Shown here in pieces: positions 37,587-50,960 of a stretch of DNA of 64,000 nt. How positions within the stretch are numbered: position 1 is the stretch's first letter; each line of letters starts with the position of its first letter. Source of the DNA: Metopolophium dirhodum (lineage: Eukaryota > Arthropoda > Insecta > Hemiptera > Aphididae); contig NC_083562.1 of NCBI RefSeq assembly GCF_019925205.1, positions 29,822,001-29,886,000 on the forward strand. Reading direction: 5' to 3'. The notes below the pieces were generated by a model. The model was not told the DNA's origin. It ran no database searches and saw nothing but the letters and a program-made list of their open reading frames with translations. The position numbers were made by a program, and so were the translations under genes.

Positions 37587-37690
37587 GTACTCTTGGGGAT
37601 TTCCATTTTACCACCCGGTACTTTTACTTTTTAGGGAATTACACGTTCCCGCCCGGTACTTTTGGGGATTCCCACTTTACCGCCCGCTGG
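37587..37690 (+). repeat. GC-richer short tandem array
   Basis: Three units of about 31-37 bp each carry GTACT(C/T)TT and end in a TTACC(A/G)CCCG- or CCCGCCCG-like block. The copies read CTTGGGGATTTCCATTTTAC, CTTTTTAGGGAATTACACG and TTTGGGGATTCCCACTTTAC. Confidence 0.6.
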
Positions 37691-37907
37691 ACGGAAAAAC
37701 GTCGCTTTCCAACGCTTCAATCGTCTTCAAAAACTAAACTTTCGGTGCAGGTGTGACAAAAAATATATTACTTACGTACAGTTCAATACTTATATATATT
37801 ATATACTTATTTACTTATTACATACATATTTTATTAATTATAATTATTATAAATGCATAATATACGTAGTGTAGTGATGTATCGTTATCAATATACGCAA
37901 GATGGCA

Positions 37908-38028
37908 CAACCAGCATGTTCCTATAATGAATTCATTAAAATTTCGAAATTTTTTGTGCTACGCTTATAATACGAGTCTTCTCTGGAAATACAAACTTAT
38001 TAAAGGAACATGGTAGTGAATCACCTTG
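37908..38028 (+). mobile_element. Fold-back family 1, short deletion derivative
   Basis: AGCATGTTCC at the left and ACATGGTAGTGAATCACCTTG at the right match family 1 ends. TTTTTTGTGCTACGC and GGAAATACAAACTT are internal landmarks. TATA (38029-38032) follows the right end. Confidence 0.55.
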
Positions 38029-38728
38029 TATAATATAATATAGTGCACTACGTACATTACGTTATATACACACACGCACCCAATATGCGACTCTATGTTC
38101 ACACTAAAAATGGTTTGAGTAGGTATTTTAAAATTTTTTTTTTTTGAAACAATAAATTATATCACCTTATTATTGTCGCGCCGTCTATGTGCACCACACA
38201 CGTTTTATATTAAATAGCATCAGCGTGATTCTTTAATGCTTTCCCTTTTTAATGTCAACGACACTTTTTTTATTATCACACAATGCGAACCATTATACGC
38301 AGCGCTGTATTCGTCCACTAAACATCGGATTCTAATTAGGATATTATTATACGCGTATATAATATGTATACTCACATATACCTATACGTGGTTTATATTA
38401 CCTAACTATGGGTTATAGGTAGGCTCGCTAAAATCTTTTTCGATTGTCAGATATAATAATACATATCTATTGTTCTCGATCTTGAAACCGTTTTGTATCC
38501 GTCAGCAGATTCTCTAATCGGAACTATGTGTATGTATAGTACAAAATATAATTGAGTAGGTAGGTATCTTAATGTTAATGATGACAAGTAATTGACAACA
38601 TATACATTTTCAATTCCTTGTTGCAAAGCTGAACATTTATTGGAACACCTACCTACTTATACTTCAATTTCGATTTCATTTCCGAATTTTGGGCGATTAC
38701 CTAGCATATTAGTTATAACTTATAACTT
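38029..38728. other. AT-rich interval, nothing recognised
   Basis: No supported features. Confidence 0.4.
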
Positions 38729-38967
38729 ATACAAGTAAATAAAAAAATAGATTTTTATTAACATTTAAAATTTTATTTTGATCTTAATTCTCCGAATAAT
38801 ATTCTGCTTCGCAATATGAAATTAAAAATGTATGTTGTCATTCAAAAAATTAAACACTTAAGAAATGATAACGATACAAAATTCTAAAAATATTCTTTTA
38901 CATCGACTTGAATTGGGTAAAAAAATATATTTTCAAAAAACTTAATATAGTTTTTGTGAAATAAAGA
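38729..38967 (+). mobile_element. Fold-back family 2, partial copy
   Basis: It shares AATATGAAATTAAAAATGTA, TGTTGTCATTC and a GATAACGAT block with 34352-34548 and with the right-to-left arm at 52500-52640. The terminus is lost. Confidence 0.5.
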
Positions 38968-41900
38968 GTATTTAAGTCGATTATTTTATTAATTTACTAT
39001 ATATGCAGTATATGGCATACGCTATATTGTAGCAAAATAAAATATAATACTATGCTTATCGATTCGTTTAATATAGAGTAGACTTTTGTTTGCTAACGGT
39101 TTTACTATTTTAACCGCGGTAAGAATTAATAAATAAGTTTAAAATATGTTTCAATGTTTGTATATACATTTTATAATAATAATTATAATATCGCTATTAA
39201 TAAACCTACTTAAAAAACTTTCTCGCAATGAAGTACGTACAATGCAATATAATTTGTTCAAATAGGCATATATAGTCTTAACGAATATCGATTTAGAAGA
39301 AATATATTATAGCTGCACTCGATAAAAAAAGTTTATATAGGCGTTTTGTTTACATGAAACATACTACATACAAATATACCACGCTTAAAGCGTAGGTAGG
39401 TACTTAAAATATTAAAAAATATTATTTTTTAGATACATATTAAAGTATTATAATATGCAACTATGCGATAATATGTATGGTATATGCATTGGAGAACTGA
39501 TTTCAATTCGAACCGTTTTCAATTCTTATTTAGTTAAAGATTCTTATAAAGTTGTAAATGTGTATATTTATTAATATTACTATTTTTTAGAGCATATTTG
39601 ATGATTAATTATGAACATTTAGTAATAAAAAAATTAATACATCATAATGTACATGTATTTTGAAAGTTTTCACTAGGTATAATTGAATGGCGTTATGCAG
39701 AAAGCAACCAACCCACAAATGTTCCATTTAGAGATAATTCAAGTTTTAGAAAAATCATTTTTTTAAATTTGTTTATACCTCATATAACCTAAAACCAATA
39801 TATCTTATTAATTAGATGTATATATTTCAACAACTTACCAATAAAATCCTAATACTGTGATAGTACGTTTTTCACAATATGACCACTATAAGAAATCCAT
39901 GTAGCATGGATGTATTGTATAATATTATTTTGTTAGAATTGTATTGTGTTTTTAAAATCTCTATAGTTGACATATACAATTTACCGTTTTTATTAATAAA
40001 TACATAGTAAACATTATAAAACATGTTTTAGTAAAATGTTTGTATTTATGAAAATTGTGAGTAAAAAAAAATAACAAGTCCATATTTAGTACTTATTAAG
40101 TGCATTAAGTTCCGAGCCCTAGTAATGATAAACGTTCAAAAATTTACTCTTTCAAAATAAAATTTTTTCACCATTTACCAAACTGTATTTTATTATATAG
40201 TATAACCTATATAGGTGTCAAGGGTAACAAGGGCGTCCACAGAAATTTTTTTATGGAGAAGAGCAAAATATTTTAATTTTTTAATTTTTAGTTACATTAT
40301 ACGATTAGTGATAAAGTAGACCTATGAATTAATTTAACATGTGCCTAATTAACAAATGCATTGTTTTTAAATAATAAAAATGTTGCTTAGATAGATACAA
40401 CTGATTTGATAGTTTTAGTTTATTTATGCAATTATAGTATAATAATTAATAGTATTATTTTTGAAATATTTCTAGGTTTTAGAAAATAAATAAATAACAG
40501 CCAAACCATTTTGAAATTATCTTATTTCTTTTATTACCTACTAAAAAAAAAAATTTTAATATAACTGTTTAAATTATAAATCACACTAAAATAACCATTA
40601 AAATATTTAAAGAAAAATTAAAAAAATTAAAAATTAAATACTAATTGAAACAAAATAAAATGTTTTGGGTGATTCAAGTTGAAAATTATGTTTTAGTTAT
40701 GGTTCATATTAAATAAATTATAAAATAAATGATAATGGCTATAATACTACTATTTTTATTGATTGATTTATTATATTTTTTTTTCGTCCAGTTGGTTCCA
40801 CTACGGACTACGTCCATTTGTCCCTATTCGGTAAAAGGAGTATAGTAAAGTGTGCCCAGCATTTTTTGATTTCTAAAATAGCTTATGTACCTATATAGTA
40901 TAATACCCAGTAAATAGCGCCCATTGGTGTCTAAGTGACCTCGAATTAATCGATATTTATTTTAAAGATGTCGCATTACTATAATAATGGTGATATAAGA
41001 ATCAACATATTATATTATTTAATTGTTATTATTTACTCTATATTTTATAATTTACCCAATAAAAAAAAATTTGACAACTTCATACATCCACCCATATTAT
41101 TTAATTAAAAAAAAATATTTTTCCATTTTAATCTCAAACCAAAAACAATTTTTGTCAGTGGTAGTTGTCGCCTAGTGGTGTCCTTTGGGTAATGCCAAAT
41201 AGCTATATCGTACAAATAATATTACTTAAACATAGCCTATGAAGGTGCAATGTAGGTACGATGTTTAAATTTATTCCTGAAATGTATTGATCGCAATTTA
41301 CTACGGATAAATTTATACGGATAAATTTAAGTCCTTAAATGTATATTGGGTTCAATTTACAATTTTCTTCCGTTGTTAGCATGTGTGGTTCTATATTTCG
41401 TTATTATTTTTTCTAAAAAGGGTTTTTTATTACATAATATAACAGTAGTAATACAGTTGATTCAAAAATTAAATAAAAAGTCAATCATACGACGCTCATG
41501 ATCATGACCTGACCTTTTTTTTAAACCATATAAAAACTGTATAATATTATAATTATATACTTATCAGAATAATATAATATCGATACATAAATAATTGTGT
41601 AAGAGATAATTCAATAACTAATAATAAAATATACTTTTAATGAAAATAAATAAATCAGTATGCGTTGCCCTACCTATATCAGCTATCATGTTAAACGAAC
41701 GTATATTAATTATTATAATATACATATATATATAGGTATTTAGTATAGGTATAAAACGATTTGCCATAATAAATTGTCCATATTGTCTGATATACTGATA
41801 CTACATATATAATTATATGACTAATGAGTAATGAGTAATGACTATAGTGCTTTCAATATTGTTCCATCATAATGTATGTAGGTACCTAATTATATATTTT

Positions 41901-44489
41901 GAGTATAGTTAGGTTATCAAACATGTTGCAACTTGCAATAACTTTAATAAATCAACTGAAGCAAATAGGTACTGGTATTAGTTTAACCTTAGTTTTTTAT
42001 TTAATTTATAAATAAATTTAAACTTTTAAAAAAATTGTTTAAATTAATTGGTTAGGTACTTAAATGAACTGCAGTTACCCCATATACTTGACGTTATCAT
42101 TTTTCACGGTTATACAAAATCCTTGTACCTACATTTTTAAATTTCACAAATTAAATATTAAATTAATATTGCAATTTGTGTACATAAATGTATATAATAT
42201 TATATTTGCGTGGATTATAAAATATTAGTGTATATAGGTAAGTCGAAAAATCATTTTCCCATCTAAATCAATACATAATATTACAGGGTTATATTTTTCT
42301 TATTATATAAATTCTAGAATTTAGTTGTCTTGAGCCTTGACGTGACCTAGAGTATCTGAATTATACAAATAATTGGCAATATAGGTAATAACTATTATAA
42401 TATGTTATTTCTCAAACTTTAATTGAAACTATATTTGTATAGATTTTTATTTTTTCATGTATACACGCCCATATACTTTCATCGATTTCTTTCCAGCGTA
42501 TGATAATATGAACATGCAAAATTATAAAATATACTGTAATAGTTTAATATTAAAACAGGTATTTGAACGATTGGTACAAAGGCACATAATATAACTTATA
42601 AGTAATATTAAAATCAATAACTATTATCATCGATTTCAACAGCATAACTATAAATATCACTAAAATTTTAATTTTAATAGGAAAGCCTTGAATTTTTTTT
42701 TCATAACTTCTATTTTATTAAAAAATAATGATAATGTATGCTTATTACTCAATTATAGCAAAATAAGTTGTTAATAAATATTATGAATAATTATTAGATT
42801 TCTGTATTTTCTTACTAGTTCGGAAATAAACTTAAGTGTTTTATGGGTTTATACTTTATGCTTTAGCTGAAATAGTAATAATTCATAAAATAGTACCCTG
42901 CACAGTGTACATTTTATAAATATATTAAATTTATTTTACATGTTCAAAACGGTGAAAATTAACTAAAACTTAAGACATTTAATATTATAAATATAACACA
43001 TGTCAAATTAGGTTCATATTACAAAATTAAAATTAAATAATTATGTATGGATAAAAGTCATATATATATATTTATTTTACCATTAACTATTGCAATGTCA
43101 AATATTATCTATTATTATATAATATTTTATCAATGTTAAATAGAATTCTTTATTTCTCTATAATAAAACCAAAATTAGAAACAATTGGCTACATTTTTAT
43201 TTTCAAAATTAGCATTGCGCCAGTAATTAAAATAATATATTTAGTAAATTAATAATTTATTAATATTTATGACAATGGAAATCGTATTACTACTTATATA
43301 TACTACCTATATACTTGATGAATTTGAAAAAAAAATTCGTTATAATGCCATAATTTTCCGTATCGACGAATCTCTGATTACTATAGCAATAGGTCGATAA
43401 GACTGGACGTGGTAAAATAAACCGATTCCACGGGAGGATGGGAGGACTATAATATTGTAATTATATTAGTCTCGATTCTTGAATGGCCGTGGTCCGCGGC
43501 CACTCCTGTGACCACTGACCAGGAAAAAGATTTTTTTTCTTTTAAATTATTGACAAGTATATTTGAATAATTACGGTTTTTTATTTCTGTTATTTAATTG
43601 CTTTATTTAGCAGGTATTTTTTAATACCATGGCACAGACATATTACCTATAAGTAAAATAAAATAATAATTGTTGGACGGTTTGAAAACAACAAAATTCT
43701 CGACGAACATTCGGTAGCAAGTGGTGAGCTAGCGAGTGTACTATACACTCAAAGTACTATGTACGCTATATATACGCATACTATTAAAGTATTAACATAT
43801 TATTTTTATAATATTATCTGAAGTATAGGTACCTACAAAAACTCGATTAGGACATCCGTGCAGTGGTTTTCCATTGAATTAATATACAATGATAAATAAT
43901 TATTTAGCACGATTACAGTAATATTGGTTTGGTTACAACATTATTTTACACATTTAAATGTTAAACATAAATAATAAATATGTTTTAAACGACCTGCGGT
44001 CACTGGTCAGCGAATCGTTACTATAATATATATTATTGTATTACCTATATACATTATATTATATTGGGGCATCTGCTCACTTCATTGACCTTGGAGTGAG
44101 ACATTGCAGGTGCATGTGCAGCTGCAAGTGATGCAGTGTTCAAATAGCAGGGGGTCTAAAAGTTTTTCGTTTCCGCTAAAATTAATAAATGTTTGATTTT
44201 CGTTTCCGCATAATCTAGTTCGCACAAAATTATGCTTCGAAAACCGTTTAGAATTACCCAGAGGTCAACACGATGAGGCCATTTTCGTTGACCCCCAAAA
44301 TGTGTTACACATATTTTAGTTTATGTTATCTATTGGTTTAATTTTTCCTTATGCATATTATATCATAATTTATAATTATTGTCTAATATAAATAACGTTA
44401 TTATTTTAATTATGATTTACAATAGTTTTCGCATAATAGTAGTCTAACTATACTCTTATTACTGTTTTCATATATTCCATACAGATAAT
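38968..44489. other. Long AT-rich interval without supported gene
   Basis: Isolated GC-richer strings occur. AGGGCGTCCACAGAAATTTT near 40228 could be a hAT-type end. GGTGTC blocks lie near 40926 and 41176. A patch at 43370-43530 contains GTGACCACTGACCAGG, with a partial inverted match at 43994. A repeated TTCGTTTCCGC lies near 44165 and 44197. No gene is recognised. Confidence 0.4.
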
Positions 44490-44762
44490 CCGGGGCATAT
44501 TTAGGGGAATTGATACGAGTGTTAGAACACCCCCCATCATCCGTATTTTGTTATATTTTCACCAAACTCAAAATTTACTCATTAGACCGAATTTCTATGA
44601 AAGACGAAAGTAAGTACCTACTTTATCTGTATTTTGGAGTATCAGCTAGCTATTTAAGTTATTTATACATACATAAATATCGTTGGTAATTCTTAAAACC
44701 AATTAAGAGAAAGATTTTTAGCTCATAAATAACTTATTAAAAATTTTTCTTGTTTACTGAGT

Positions 44763-45180
44763 GTTCAAGATGATGATGAAGAAAATTTTGTTGAACTTAT
44801 AAAAATATATACAGAGGATATTGTAGTTGATGAAAAAAGTGCAAAGGGTGAATTTTTGGTTTGGAAACAACAGATTAAAAAGTCCACTCCGAAACATGTA
44901 ATAGATGCTTATGCAAAGCAGATATGCAATCTGTAATTCTATTATTTTTCCTACGATTTACTGGCTATTGGTTATCTTAGCAACATTTCCTGTCACTACA
45001 TCTACGAGTGAACGTTCCTTTTCAACTCTCCGTAGACTTAAAACTTATTTAAGAAATACCGTTGGAGAAAACAGGCTGAATGGTCTAGCTTTAATGAATA
45101 TCCAAAGAGATATACCTATATCTACGGCAGAGGTTATTGATGATCTTCCACTCCAATCCCGCCGCTTAAAATTCATCTAG
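44763..45180 (+). pseudogene. hAT transposase C-terminal fragment with dimerisation domain
   Basis: The frame from 44763 reads VQDDDEENFVELIKIYTEDI and continues through KGEFLVWKQQIKKSTPKHVI to DAYAKQICNL-stop. A one-base shift then gives SIIFPTIYWLLVILATFPVT, then STSERSFSTLRRLKTYLRNT and NRLNGLALMNIQRDI, ending at TAG 45180. The SERSFSTLRRLKT block and the following NRLNGLALMNI are the hallmark of the hAT dimerisation domain in ZMYM1-like / THAP12-like proteins. The catalytic region is absent. AG at 44760-44761 could be an old splice acceptor. This copy cannot transpose. Confidence 0.8.
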
Positions 45181-45404
45181 GTTCTCAATTTATCATAAAT
45201 CATAATATGTACCATATTATTATTATTTCTTTTTTGTGATTTATAAAATAAAAGTTATTATTTTAGCTATACCTAGTATAAAAGTTTTATTCGACTTGTA
45301 AATTGTACACATACTTATTATAATTATTTTCATTAGTATAATAATTTACATCAATATAATATTATACTTGTTTATGTTATACAGGGGGTGTGGAGGGCAT
45401 AGCC

Positions 45405-45553
45405 TAGGGTGACCATATGTCCCGTTTAAAACGGGATTGTCCAGTTTTTTGAGCAGTAGATTTGTGTGTTTTTACAATTTGTGTTTGTGTGTGTGTGTTT
45501 CGAGGGGTGGGGGGAATTTTCCCATTTTTTATTTTCAAAATATGGTCATCCTA
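45405..45553. mobile_element. 149-bp MITE nested in the hAT relic
   Basis: The ends TAGGGTGACCATAT and ATATGGTCATCCTA are inverted repeats with one mismatch. GCATAGCC flanks both sides exactly (45397-45404 and 45554-45561). The 8-bp duplication and the terminus fit a hAT-type MITE. The interior has a (GT)n stretch and G-rich and A-rich parts but no coding potential. Confidence 0.85.
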
Positions 45554-45886
45554 GCATAGCCCCCACCTACCAAATGTCTATTAAATTTCAAAACACCCCC
45601 GTAAAATGAATCCTGGATATGCCACTGCAGGTAATAGTTTTAGTTTTATACTGCTGATTAATTGATAAATTGTAAGTTTCGATATGATTCTAGAGGGGGG
45701 GGCCTATGTTGCCCCCTAGGGGAAAATTTCCGAAGGGTAGCACATTTTTACTAGACCAGAAAATGTGATGGAATATTTTATATTTTATTTTGATGTGGAA
45801 AAAAGCAACAAATCGTGTCTCCGTCTACATTTAAATAAAAAAAATTATTAATGGATTTAAGCATAAAATTTATTTTCTATATAATA

Positions 45887-46668
45887 CAGTGTGATTTACT
45901 AAGCATGCTCACCCACATATTTTTATTTAATAATGAATTTATTCGAATTCTGACCTTTGGAATTTTTAAATATACATAAAGAACATATTTTCAAATTCTT
46001 GAGATATATCTTTGTACTTCTTAAGAAGTGTCTTGTAGAGATACAAATTTCTGTTTTTAAAATAAGAATCCCCGTTTTATACTGTTAATTATGTAGCAGA
46101 TAATTTTCTGAAAATTTTGATGTAACAGACTCAAATTTAAAATTTGTAGTTTTTGAGTTATTGAACATTGTGTTCTAAGGATAATAGGTCCATGATAATA
46201 GATTTGCATGATATGGGGCTATGGTGATTTGAATATTTTAGTGATTAATATTAATCTAACACCAATAATAATTTGTAAAAATGGTCCAAGTATAATAAAT
46301 ACTAGATCCAATACAATTATACAAACATATACATATAGTATATATATTATATTATATGTATTGCGTATTTACACATTTACTTTTAATATTCGTAATATCA
46401 TTGTTAAAGATTACTATCTTTAGTATAAACATTTTAATAATTAAAAAACTACTTTTTTGAATTTTGAATTAGGTTGGTATGACATTTTCAAAAAAATATC
46501 CACTAAATAACAGTAGAATTTACAGTAGAAAATGCGGATTCTCATTTGAAAAACAAAAGTTTGTATCAGTACAGGTAACTCCTAAGTAGAAAAGTAGTAC
46601 AAAAAAATCCAAGAACTTGAAAATATGGTCTTTGAGTATATTTAAAAATTCCAAAAACCAACATTTTT
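45887..46668 (+). mobile_element. Fold-back family 1, copy 5
   Basis: It starts CAGTGTGATTTACTAAGCAT after AATA, with a full left arm and most of the inverted right arm (AACAAAAGTTTGTATCAGTA). The terminal right end is lost around CCAACATTTTTCCC. Confidence 0.75.
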
Positions 46669-48248
46669 CCCATGCATTTTGTTTTGACCCACGAAAATTG
46701 AATAATTGTTTTGTTTATATTTAGGGTTGAAATTGGTTACATAAGTAAAATTTAAAGAAAAATTTGATATTTTCCACTTAAAAGAAAATGTATGAATCAT
46801 AAAAACCATTAATTGTATCATTGATGATTGTATATATTCCTATAGTGAGAATTAGGTAATTTTTACGTTTTATTCGTGTCTATGGTGATATTCAAAGCGT
46901 TACGCAAAATCAGTTATGAAAATAAAAATACCTGTACCCAGCCCATGAATTTAAAAATACGATTTACTGCGCTAATTATATTACAAAACTTTAAAAAATA
47001 TTAAAAAAAATTCCTTAAAAATGATTTTAATACAATGTTATATACCCATTTGTATTGTTTAAATTTACTTATGGATCTAATTTGGGTTCAATCGTGATTG
47101 ACGCATGTCGTAAATAAAACAGCTACACTCGGATATATCTGCCTGCACGTAACAAATATTTCGTTGGCTAGGTCCAGCCAGCCAGCCAGAGGCGGCGGGT
47201 TCACTAAATGTCTTAATAGTTAATACATTTCTAAATCCAAATAAATCAACTTGCTCCACACGTAATCTTGTCCCGTTCCCCTACCGTATTGTGTTGTATA
47301 TTTTATATTATACATAATTAGGACGTGCATTTAAATATCCTAAAAAATAAAAAAAACAAATTTAAAAAATATGAATCAATGCATTAAATACTAACACTAT
47401 TATAAAAACTTGAAAAAAATTGCCATTACAAATTTTTATTGTGATAAAATTGAGTAAAAATGATTAAACAAATATTATAATATAAATATACCGAATTATT
47501 AGCGTTATCACTACCGAAGTAAATCCACAATATTGTTAAGATCGGTATTCGTCTTTCAAATAAAAGTTTCATTTTCAAAGATCTATTTGATGTTAAAACG
47601 AACACAGGTGCTTGGAAACCAATGTTTTTGGACATTCAGAAAAAAATTCAATTTGCATTTTAATCCACGCCCTAATAATAATAATAATAATATTATATAT
47701 TGTACATATTAGTATATATTATAATATATGTGTGGATATTTTATAATAATACCTACTATAGTATAATCTCTTATACCTGCTACCTCCATAGGTACCTAAA
47801 AGTGGCGTAGTTATACATATCGTTTCGTCGGTGGCGGTGTATAATATTATTATAATGATGAGGAGGTTGGGACTTTCTGGAGTTGTCACTCACCCCCCCT
47901 CCCAACTCACACACGCACACGCGCAGAACACTCAGAAGAGGGACTCTCGCCAATATACAATATATATTATAATATAAGTATATGTATATTGTACATATAC
48001 ATATTGTATATTATAAGTATTTACCGACTATATACACGAGACAAGTGACCTGGACCGGTTTGCATCCTACACTTGACTTCTATAGAAGTTAATTTTCGAT
48101 TTTTAACGTAAAAAAATACGCGTACCTACACGCACACTCACACAGCTACACGTTCGTATAAGCTTACCAGCAGTATATAGTTCTATTTATATACCCGGTG
48201 GTCAACACCACATAATAAATGTTGGGTGCTCGATAACCGGTTCAAATA
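46669..48248. other. AT-rich interval without supported gene
   Basis: GC-richer strings occur near 47160-47205 (CCAGCCAGCCAGCCAG) and at 47870-47950. AGTGGCGTAGTTATAC near 47803 resembles a hAT-type end. No coding frame with a recognisable domain is present. Confidence 0.4.
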
Positions 48249-48320
48249 CAGGGTGTTTCACGGGAGGCTACTTTATAGTTGCGTCCCACGATAAAAATTT
48301 CTTTCACGGTCCGAGATTTA
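48249..48320 (+). mobile_element. Repeat family 4 left end
   Basis: CAGGGTGTTTCACGGGAGGC follows AATA, then TATAGTTGCGTCCCACG. The GTTGCGTCCC string is the reverse complement of the GGGACGCAAC motif at 4237 and 49710. The right end was not identified. Confidence 0.5.
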
Positions 48321-48602
48321 TTGGAGTTATAGATAGGTACTTATATTAAAAAATTTGGGAAAGGTTCACCCCGCAAACGTGCTTAATTCCTGGTTTTGTT
48401 ATATTTTTTAAATGTGTCATACTTTTTTCTGATTTTGTTATATTATGGCACTAGTAAAGCCTTATTTGAAATGTATTTCATTATATAGAATTTTAATTTG
48501 TGTTCTTCTAATTACCCATAGCATAATGAATATCTCTTTGTCTATTTTATTTGTTCTGTGATTATTTAAATGAGTATACTTCTTAGTCTTAAAATACCTA
48601 CC

Positions 48603-48796
48603 CATAGGTGCAAATAAGGGGAGCTAGGAGGCTTAGTCCCTCTCCCAACAAAAAAACTAATGGACTTGTACAATGTATATGTTATGGCATAAAATCATCA
48701 TAAGAATATCCAGTATAGACCTGAACTTCAGCCCCCCCCCCCCCCCAAGGTTAGGTATAAGGCATAACCAAATGTCAAAAACTATTTGTGCTTATG
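48603..48796. mobile_element. 194-bp MITE, probably hAT-type
   Basis: The left end CATAGGTGCAAATA and the reverse-complemented right end CATAAGCACAAATA differ at few positions. TACCTACC flanks both sides (48595-48602 and 48797-48804). This word is common in the window, which weakens the duplication slightly. A C-tract at 48731-48746 lies inside. Confidence 0.65.
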
Positions 48797-49709
48797 TACC
48801 TACCTATATAAATACATTTTTGTATTTTTCAAAATATCCATAAACACAAAAATATTTGGATATGCGTGGTAAAATATCTCGTTGTACTTTGAATGAAAAA
48901 GCTCTCAACTATTAGTAGTCCGCATAGTATTCGTTATAGTTACCAACTCATTATTATTAAACTGGTAACGATAATAATTAGGGCTGGAATGCTACTTGCT
49001 AGGATGTTTATAATTTTGCCATTTTTTAGGTTGTTATATTTTATGTATTCTCAGGTGGAAATTTATTTCACAATGTCTAGACTCAAATACTAAAATTATA
49101 TTTTGCACATTTTCATAAATTTAACATATAAGTGCTCAACTTTTTTGCTGGTTTTAGTAGTTATTTTATGGTTTTCAATACAACATTAAAAAAAAAAAAA
49201 ACGTAACAAACTAAAATTGAATCTAAGTTTGTATAGGTAAGTATCTGTATTTTATTTAGGTTATATAAAAAAGATCGCTTATTTATTGTTGAAAATTCTA
49301 TTTTTCGAAGTACATACAGATGTACAATATACATAGTCAAACATTTAAAACCAACTAATGTTCTTCAATGCAACTCTCTATATTCAAGAAATTTATATTT
49401 GTAATATATAATTATATTTTTTTTAAATATTGTCTTTAATTTTAGTTAAATAATTAAAATATAAAAATGTTTAATGCAGAATATTTTTATGAATACTAAG
49501 CAATTTTTTTGTGCATAAATGCATATATATATATATTAATATTTATTCGTTTATTAGTACATAAACATCCTAACCCTCATAACAATATAATAGGTATGTT
49601 AGACACAACACACAAAGTAATATGGAAAATATTATTGGAGCTATAGCTCGGATAGAACGTACAAAAACCTGACCGAAATTCAGGTTGGACTATTTTCTTA
49701 GTTATTTTT
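48797..49709. other. AT-rich interval, nothing recognised
   Basis: A 66-codon plus-strand frame at 48893-49093 has no recognisable domain. Confidence 0.4.
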
Positions 49710-49805
49710 GGGACGCAACTACTATGCGGCCTAAATCACAAACCAAAATTCTGATCCTTGGAATGTTTAGTATACTCAATGACCATATTTTCAGACATTT
49801 ATACA
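49710..49805. repeat. Mixed fragment: family 4 motif next to a family 1 piece
   Basis: GGGACGCAACTACTATGCGGCC at 49710 is a family 4 landmark. From 49749, AAATTCTGATCCTTGGAATG and GACCATATTTTCA match the left arm of family 1. A further family 1 scrap lies around 50317-50375 (GAGTGTCTTGCGGGC, then ACAAACTTATTTATTTTCC). Confidence 0.45.
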
Positions 49806-50801
49806 AGGTATAACATATATAATAACATGATGAAATAACTTTTTTCGAATCAATATTTAAACATTTTTTTGTGTATATAATTTATAGACTCTTGCGTTAA
49901 AAGTGCAATATAGAACTGTTTATTTTTCATTTTTTAATACCTACTGAAAATTTAAAACTTAAAACTTTGTTAACTTATTTTGGAAAATTCAAAATACATA
50001 TTTGTAAATCTTTTTTTTTAAAAAAAATGTTGATGATCAAAACGTTTATTTAAGTCAAGTAGTTTATTATATATTTATTTTTAAATATCAATATATTTTT
50101 GCATTTTGTTAATATGAAACGTAAAAACTTTTTCAAAATATTCTTTTTGTGAATTTTTAGACATAAATAATATTATGTAAATCTTAAATTATTCACTATC
50201 CCTATAATTTTCATAATTTTTTTAAAACTTCAACTATATTATCAATTTTTCATTTTTAATTTGTCATTACTTTCTGCTACACCCTATGTACTTGAGTTTC
50301 TAGTAGGGTTTGAGGAGTGTCTTGCGGGCTGCGGTGTTACAAACTTATTTATTTTCCAAATAAGTATTTTTTCACCTTGAATTGCGTTGTAGATGATTCT
50401 TTTGACTCCTTGAAAATATCGTTACAATATTTTTGATTTTTATTCAGTATTCTGGTGGAAACTAATGTCTCATTGTCTTGTATTAGTTTTCGAATGCTTG
50501 AACCCAACAAAGTAGGTATAGAACGAATGGTTAATTAACAATAAATATTTGAAATGTTGATCCTGGGAAGAAGAGTAATGTGCAGTGTAGTAATGTAAAC
50601 ATTGATAAGTCATCTCATCAACTTCAGCTCTTATATCTTGTGTTATTTAAAATTAATTTACGATTCATTATTTTCAGTTTTATGTACATTGTATTTTATA
50701 GGGAATACATTATGTAAAACTAATAAAGTGAATTATTTTTGGCTTGTTTACATAATAATTTGCATTTTATTTTAAATTTATAATTAAGAAAATGTCAGTG
50801 T

Positions 50802-50960
50802 ACCGTTTGTTTTCTCTTTCCAGCCCACGCTCAACATAGACAAAACGCGTTCACTCAAAATCATGTTTTCGAGTAATCTTAAGAGCGAAAATCATTCATT
50901 ACAAAAATTGGGCGTAAATCAATTCCACTGAAATTACATTTTTATCTGACAGAAGCTTAT
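50802..50960 (+). mobile_element. Fold-back family 5, single arm
   Basis: ACCGTTTGTTTTCTCTTTCC then CAACATAGACAAAACGCGTT matches both arms of the element at 17775-18180. The opposite arm is not found. Confidence 0.45.

Larger units (their letters stand above)
44490..45627 (+). mobile_element. hAT-type transposon relic with transposase C-terminus
   Basis: The left end CCGGGGCATATTTAGG and the reverse-complemented right end CAGTGGCATATCCAGG are imperfect inverted repeats. CAGATAAT (44482-44489) and CAGGTAAT (45628-45635) form an 8-bp target duplication with one mismatch. The interior holds only the last part of a transposase plus a nested 149-bp MITE, so this is a deletion derivative of about 1.1 kb. 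Confidence 0.75.

Noticed and set aside
40905..41190. Element bounded by two GGTGTC-containing blocks
   Set aside because: The blocks are direct rather than inverted, short and imperfect; no flanking duplication.
48225..48250. tRNA box B-like CGGTTCAAATAC
   Set aside because: No box A at a proper distance and no cloverleaf; the string overlaps the family 4 repeat start.
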